A DNA stretch of 64,000 bases from Cellulomonas sp. KH9 (lineage in GTDB: Bacteria; Actinomycetota; Actinomycetes; Actinomycetales; Cellulomonadaceae): positions 62,001 through 126,000 of the forward strand of contig NZ_FOSE01000004.1 of NCBI RefSeq assembly GCF_900114185.1, given 5' to 3'. Each line of letters opens with the position of its first letter. Position 1 is the first letter of the stretch. This document shows, piece after piece, positions 61,142 to 64,000 of this stretch. The position numbers and the translations under genes were made by a program. The notes below the pieces were generated by a model. That model saw nothing but the letters and a program-made list of their open reading frames with translations, made no database searches and was not told the DNA's origin.

Positions 61142-62184
61142 TGGACGCGACGCTCGCGCTCGTCCTGGCCGTTGTCCTGCTCGCGGCCAACGCGTTCTTC
61201 GTCGGCGCGGAGTTCGCCCTGATGTCCGCGCGCCGGTCCTCGGTCGAGCCGCTGGCCGAGGCCGGTGACCGGCGTGCCGTCACCGTGCTGTGGGCCATGG
61301 AGCACGTCTCGCTCATGCTCGCCGCCGCGCAGCTGGGCATCACCGTGTGCTCGACGAGCCTGGGCCTGGTCGCCGAGCCGGCGATCGCCCACCTCATCGA
61401 GGACCCGCTGCAGGCGCTGGGGGTGCCCGCCGCCCTGACGCACCCCATCGCGTTCGTCCTGGCGCTGCTGGTGGTCGTCTACCTGCACGTCGTGCTGGGC
61501 GAGATGGTGCCGAAGAACCTGGCCGTCTCCGGCCCGGACCGCGCCGTGCTGCTGTTCGGCCCGCCGCTGGTGTGGGTGGCCCGCGTGATGCGACCGGTGA
61601 TCGTCGCGCTCAACTGGCTCGCGAACCACGTGCTGCGGGCCTTCCGCGTCGAGCCGCAGGACGAGGTGGCCTCCGCGTTCACCGCGGAGGAGGTGCAGTC
61701 CATCGTCGAGCGCTCGCAGGCCGAGGGCCTGCTGGCCGACGAGCAGGGCCTGCTCTCGGGGGCCATCGAGTTCTCGGACCGCACCGCCGCGGAGGTCATG
61801 GTGCCGGTGGACGCGCTGGTGACCGTGGACGCGGGCAGCACGCCCGACGACATCGAGCACCTGGTCGCCCGCACCGGCTTCAGCCGGTTCGTCGTCGTGG
61901 ACGCGGACGGGCGGCCCACCGGGTACCTGCACATCAAGGACGTCCTGTACGCCGACGAGGCGACCCGCACGCAGCCCGTGCCGGCCTGGCGCGTGCGCAC
62001 GCTCGCGGTGGTCGCGCCGGACGACGAGGTGGAGACGGCGCTGGAGGCGATGCAGCGCTCGGGGTCGCACCTGGCACGGGTGGACGACGACGGGCGCACG
62101 ACCGGTGTCGTCTTCCTCGAGGACATCCTCGAGGAGCTCGTCGGTGAGGTGCGTGACGCGATGCAGCGGGGCCAGCTGCGCTGA
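61141..62184 (+). CDS. CNNM/CorC-type membrane protein, second copy without the C-terminal domain
   Basis: 347 residues. The ATG at 61141 shares a base with the stop before it (TGATG). DUF21/CNNM domain: AEFALMSARRSSVEPLAEAG, LAAAQLGITVCSTSLGLVAE and VLGEMVPKNLAVSGP. The CBS pair is DRTAAEVMVPVDALVTVDAG, YLHIKDVLYADE and GVVFLEDILEELVGEVRDAM. Unlike its neighbour it stops after the second CBS domain. The pair is typical of actinobacteria and probably forms a heterodimer. Confidence 0.9.
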   Translation: MDATLALVLAVVLLAANAFFVGAEFALMSARRSSVEPLAEAGDRRAVTVLWAMEHVSLMLAAAQLGITVCSTSLGLVAEPAIAHLIEDPLQALGVPAALTHPIAFVLALLVVVYLHVVLGEMVPKNLAVSGPDRAVLLFGPPLVWVARVMRPVIVALNWLANHVLRAFRVEPQDEVASAFTAEEVQSIVERSQAEGLLADEQGLLSGAIEFSDRTAAEVMVPVDALVTVDAGSTPDDIEHLVARTGFSRFVVVDADGRPTGYLHIKDVLYADEATRTQPVPAWRVRTLAVVAPDDEVETALEAMQRSGSHLARVDDDGRTTGVVFLEDILEELVGEVRDAMQRGQLR

Positions 62185-62360
62185 GGCGGACGCGCGGGAC
62201 GGGCGAACGCCCTCCGGCGGGGTGCAGGACGCACCTGCGGCCGGGTGGTTTCCGGCTCATGGGGCCGTCCGGGCAGTGGAGGACCCGTGAAGACGCGGCG
62301 TGTCGCCCGGTGTGTCGTGCACGTGTCCAGATCGCGACCCTGCTGTGACGTATCAGGCCC

Positions 62361-62389
62361 TTGGAGCCGCGCTCGCATCCCGTTATGGT
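62361..62389 (+). promoter_or_regulatory. promoter of the M15 peptidase gene
   Basis: TTGGAG (62361-62366), 17 bases and TATGGT (62384-62389). About 50 bases of leader precede the GTG. The rest of 62185-62445 holds no gene I can support. Confidence 0.55.
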
Positions 62390-62445
62390 TTCGTGACCGC
62401 ATCGGGGGAGCCGATGACCAGCGGGACGAAGTGAGCGGAGGTGTC

Positions 62446-63315
62446 GTGGGATCCCACCGAGCGGAGCCGACGACACGCGTGCGCCGTCGCAGCGCGCGAC
62501 CGGACGCCGACGTGGCAGCCGTCCCCGTGGCGGCGCAGCCCGTCGCGCGCGGCATCGTGGCGACCGACGACGGTGACGCCCCCGCGCGCCGGCGGTCGAC
62601 GACCGTCCTGGGGCGTGCCGGTGTGCTGTGCGCGCTCGTCGGGGTCACCGTGGTCGTGCCCGTCACGCAGGGCGTGGCGGACGGCGAGATCGTCATGGGT
62701 GCGGCCACCACCAGCGCCGCCGCGGACGCGAACCTCCCGTCGACGGTCGCCGCCCTGACCGCCCTCCCGCTGACGGACCTGCCCCCCACCCCGCTGATGT
62801 CCACCGACTCCAGCTCCCGGCTGCGGGCCCTGGCCGACGTCTCGCGGGACGCCGAGCGCTCCGCGCTGCCCGGCTGCGACGGGTCGGTGCGCGCCGCGGG
62901 CGAGAACGGCCTGCTGGCGACCAAGGACCTGTGCACGCTGTGGGACGGGCGCACGCAGATGCGCGCCGACGCGGCCGTCGCGCTCGCCGAGCTCAACGAG
63001 GCCCACGTCGCGCGGTTCGGGACGGACCTGTGCCTGTCGTCCGGGTACCGCACGCTCGCGCAGCAGAAGGCCGTCAAGGCGCAGAAGGGCGGCCTGGCCG
63101 CCACCCCCGGCAAGAGCAACCACGGCTGGGGCCTCGCGATGGACTTCTGCTCGATCCAGACGTCGGGCGCCCGCTGGACGTGGATGAACGACAACGGCCC
63201 CACGTTCGGCTGGGAGCAGCCCAGCTGGGCCGTCCGCGGCGGCTCCGGCCCGTACGAGCCGTGGCACTGGGAGTACACCAAGGGCGTCAAGGCCGACGGC
63301 GAGTACTACGGCTGA
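62446..63315 (+). CDS. M15-family D-alanyl-D-alanine carboxypeptidase-like protein
   Basis: 289 residues from the GTG at 62446 (GGAGG 4 bases upstream; an in-frame GTG at 62431 is possible). A 50-residue basic, polar tail is followed by one hydrophobic segment (VLGRAGVLCALVGVTVVVPV) that acts as signal anchor. The peptidase domain (residues about 155-289) has the zinc site in SSGYRTLAQQKAVKAQ, SNHGWGLAMDFCS (His and Asp) and EPWHWEYTKG (Glu and His). It trims D-Ala from peptidoglycan stems outside the cell. The zinc residues are complete. Confidence 0.88.
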   Translation: MGSHRAEPTTRVRRRSARPDADVAAVPVAAQPVARGIVATDDGDAPARRRSTTVLGRAGVLCALVGVTVVVPVTQGVADGEIVMGAATTSAAADANLPSTVAALTALPLTDLPPTPLMSTDSSSRLRALADVSRDAERSALPGCDGSVRAAGENGLLATKDLCTLWDGRTQMRADAAVALAELNEAHVARFGTDLCLSSGYRTLAQQKAVKAQKGGLAATPGKSNHGWGLAMDFCSIQTSGARWTWMNDNGPTFGWEQPSWAVRGGSGPYEPWHWEYTKGVKADGEYYG

Positions 63316-63357
63316 CGTCGCGGTCGCCCGGCCCGCGTCGGCGTCGCACGGCGCCGG

Positions 63358-63420
63358 CTGAGCGCCGTGGAACGCCTGGGCTGAGCGCCGGGGAGCGACT
63401 GAGCGCCGGCGGGCCCGCCG
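63358..63420. repeat. three copies of CTGAGCGCCG and a GC palindrome between convergent genes
   Basis: CTGAGCGCCG at 63358, 63381 and 63399, followed by the palindrome CGGCGGGCCCGCCG (63407-63420). The palindrome may terminate the M15 gene. Confidence 0.5.
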
Positions 63421-63444
63421 CGGCGGACCCGCCGACGGGGGTGC

Positions 63445-64000
63445 TCAGCGCAGGGACATGCCCCAGCGCACCTCGTGGGTCGCGCCCGGCGCGAGCTCCA
63501 CGAGCAGGTCACCGGTGCGGAACGCGTCCGCGATGCACGTCATGGGCTCGACCGCGACGCCGCGGCGCTCGATGCCCGGGATGCCGTCGCCCGTGCAGAC
63601 CTGCCACGCCGGCAGGGTCGCGTCGGCCCAGACGGCGACCGTGCGGCCGTCGGACCCCGTGAGCGTGGCCCACGTCAGGCCGTCGGCGTCGGGGGTCACC
63701 CCGAGCCACGCGTCGTCCAGCGCGACGCCGGCGAGCCGCCGACCCGCGCGCAGGTCCATGTCGCCCGCGACGGCCTGCGTCCCCGTGGGCAGCAGGCGCT
63801 CGTCGACCGTCACCGACCGCGCCGCGTCCAGCTGCAGGGTGCAGTCGTCGACGGTGCCCGGGCCGGGGGACAGCCACGGGTGGAACCCGACGCCGTACGG
63901 TGCGACGTCCGTGCCGTGGTTGGTCGTGGCGACCGTGACCGTCAGGCCGTCGTCGCCCAGCGCGTAGGTCACGTCCAGGCGCAGCGGCCACGGGTAGCCG
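63445..64000 (-). CDS. aldose 1-epimerase family protein, C-terminal part (5' end outside window)
   Basis: The frame is open to the last base of the window (GYPWPLRLDV precedes the first in-frame GTG at 63972), so the gene continues beyond it. The visible 184 residues show YGVGFHPWLSPG with the catalytic His, and later GVAVEPMTCIADAFRTGD and ELAPGATHEVRWGMSL, the end pattern of galactose-mutarotase-like proteins, with a Glu just before the last block. It interconverts alpha and beta anomers of a sugar; the substrate is unknown. It is convergent with the M15 gene. Confidence 0.85.
   Translation of the reverse strand, partial: GYPWPLRLDVTYALGDDGLTVTVATTNHGTDVAPYGVGFHPWLSPGPGTVDDCTLQLDAARSVTVDERLLPTGTQAVAGDMDLRAGRRLAGVALDDAWLGVTPDADGLTWATLTGSDGRTVAVWADATLPAWQVCTGDGIPGIERRGVAVEPMTCIADAFRTGDLLVELAPGATHEVRWGMSLR

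Overview
The window is one continuous stretch of bacterial chromosome from a very GC-rich actinobacterium. Cellulomonas or a close relative (Cellulomonadaceae/Micrococcales) fits best. The evidence is third-position GC saturation, frequent GTG starts, a lipoyl-domain-free Kgd-type 2-oxoglutarate decarboxylase, a SigR/RsrA pair beside aroA-rsgA-hisN, and a 24-residue bL37-like ribosomal protein gene. The genus is an inference from protein style and gene order. I found no tRNA, rRNA, CRISPR array, transposase or phage gene. About 66 protein genes, three short leader peptides and many regulatory sites can be supported.

Layout. 1-3.3 kb: end of a UbiA-type prenyltransferase, then a three-gene cell-envelope operon (lipoprotein, OmpA-domain protein, paralogous lipoprotein) facing an AMIN-like lipoprotein. 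3.4-13 kb: branched-chain amino-acid block, namely an attenuator plus ilvB-ilvN-ilvC, an ASCH protein, leuB, ilvE, a DUF6069-like membrane protein, and a second attenuator plus cimA. 13-24 kb: a membrane-anchored secreted protein, lipoate ligase, yggS with two DUF202 proteins, AlgH/YqgE, YccF, YbaK, VIT transporter, DUF3516 helicase, an APH-like kinase and MgtE. 24-32 kb: acyl-CoA ligase, RNase HI, a LacI-controlled ThuA/Gfo-Idh-MocA sugar operon, a glycosylase-labelled protein and PdxH. 32-39 kb: a cysteine-rich leader peptide ahead of an amino-acid ABC transporter, then an acyltransferase-like membrane protein, a methyltransferase, an FAH-family enzyme and an AGCS symporter. 39-49.7 kb: small (p)ppGpp synthetase, gltX, HAD phosphatase, methyltransferase, hisN-rsgA-aroA, DoxX, sigR-rsrA, bL37 and a PilT-type ATPase. 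49.8-53.7 kb: PadR/DUF4097 pair, SGNH-like protein, small membrane proteins and a GlxA-type regulator. 53.7-64 kb: kgd, a two-component system, two CNNM/CorC-type membrane proteins, an M15 peptidase and part of an aldose 1-epimerase.

How it works together. ilvBNC, leuB and ilvE supply the common valine/isoleucine/leucine steps, and cimA offers an entry to isoleucine from pyruvate and acetyl-CoA. Both ilvB and cimA are preceded by a tiny branched-chain-rich leader peptide and a U-tract terminator, so they look attenuation-controlled. A cysteine-rich leader precedes the 32.4 kb ABC transporter and suggests cystine/cysteine uptake. At sigR, an oxidative-stress-type promoter and a second in-frame start predict two sigma isoforms, as in Streptomyces sigR. 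A further pattern is that about twenty transcription units start with a hexamer (consensus YASSST, A at position 2 and T at position 6) followed by almost exactly 6 nt and the start codon, which implies leaderless mRNAs.
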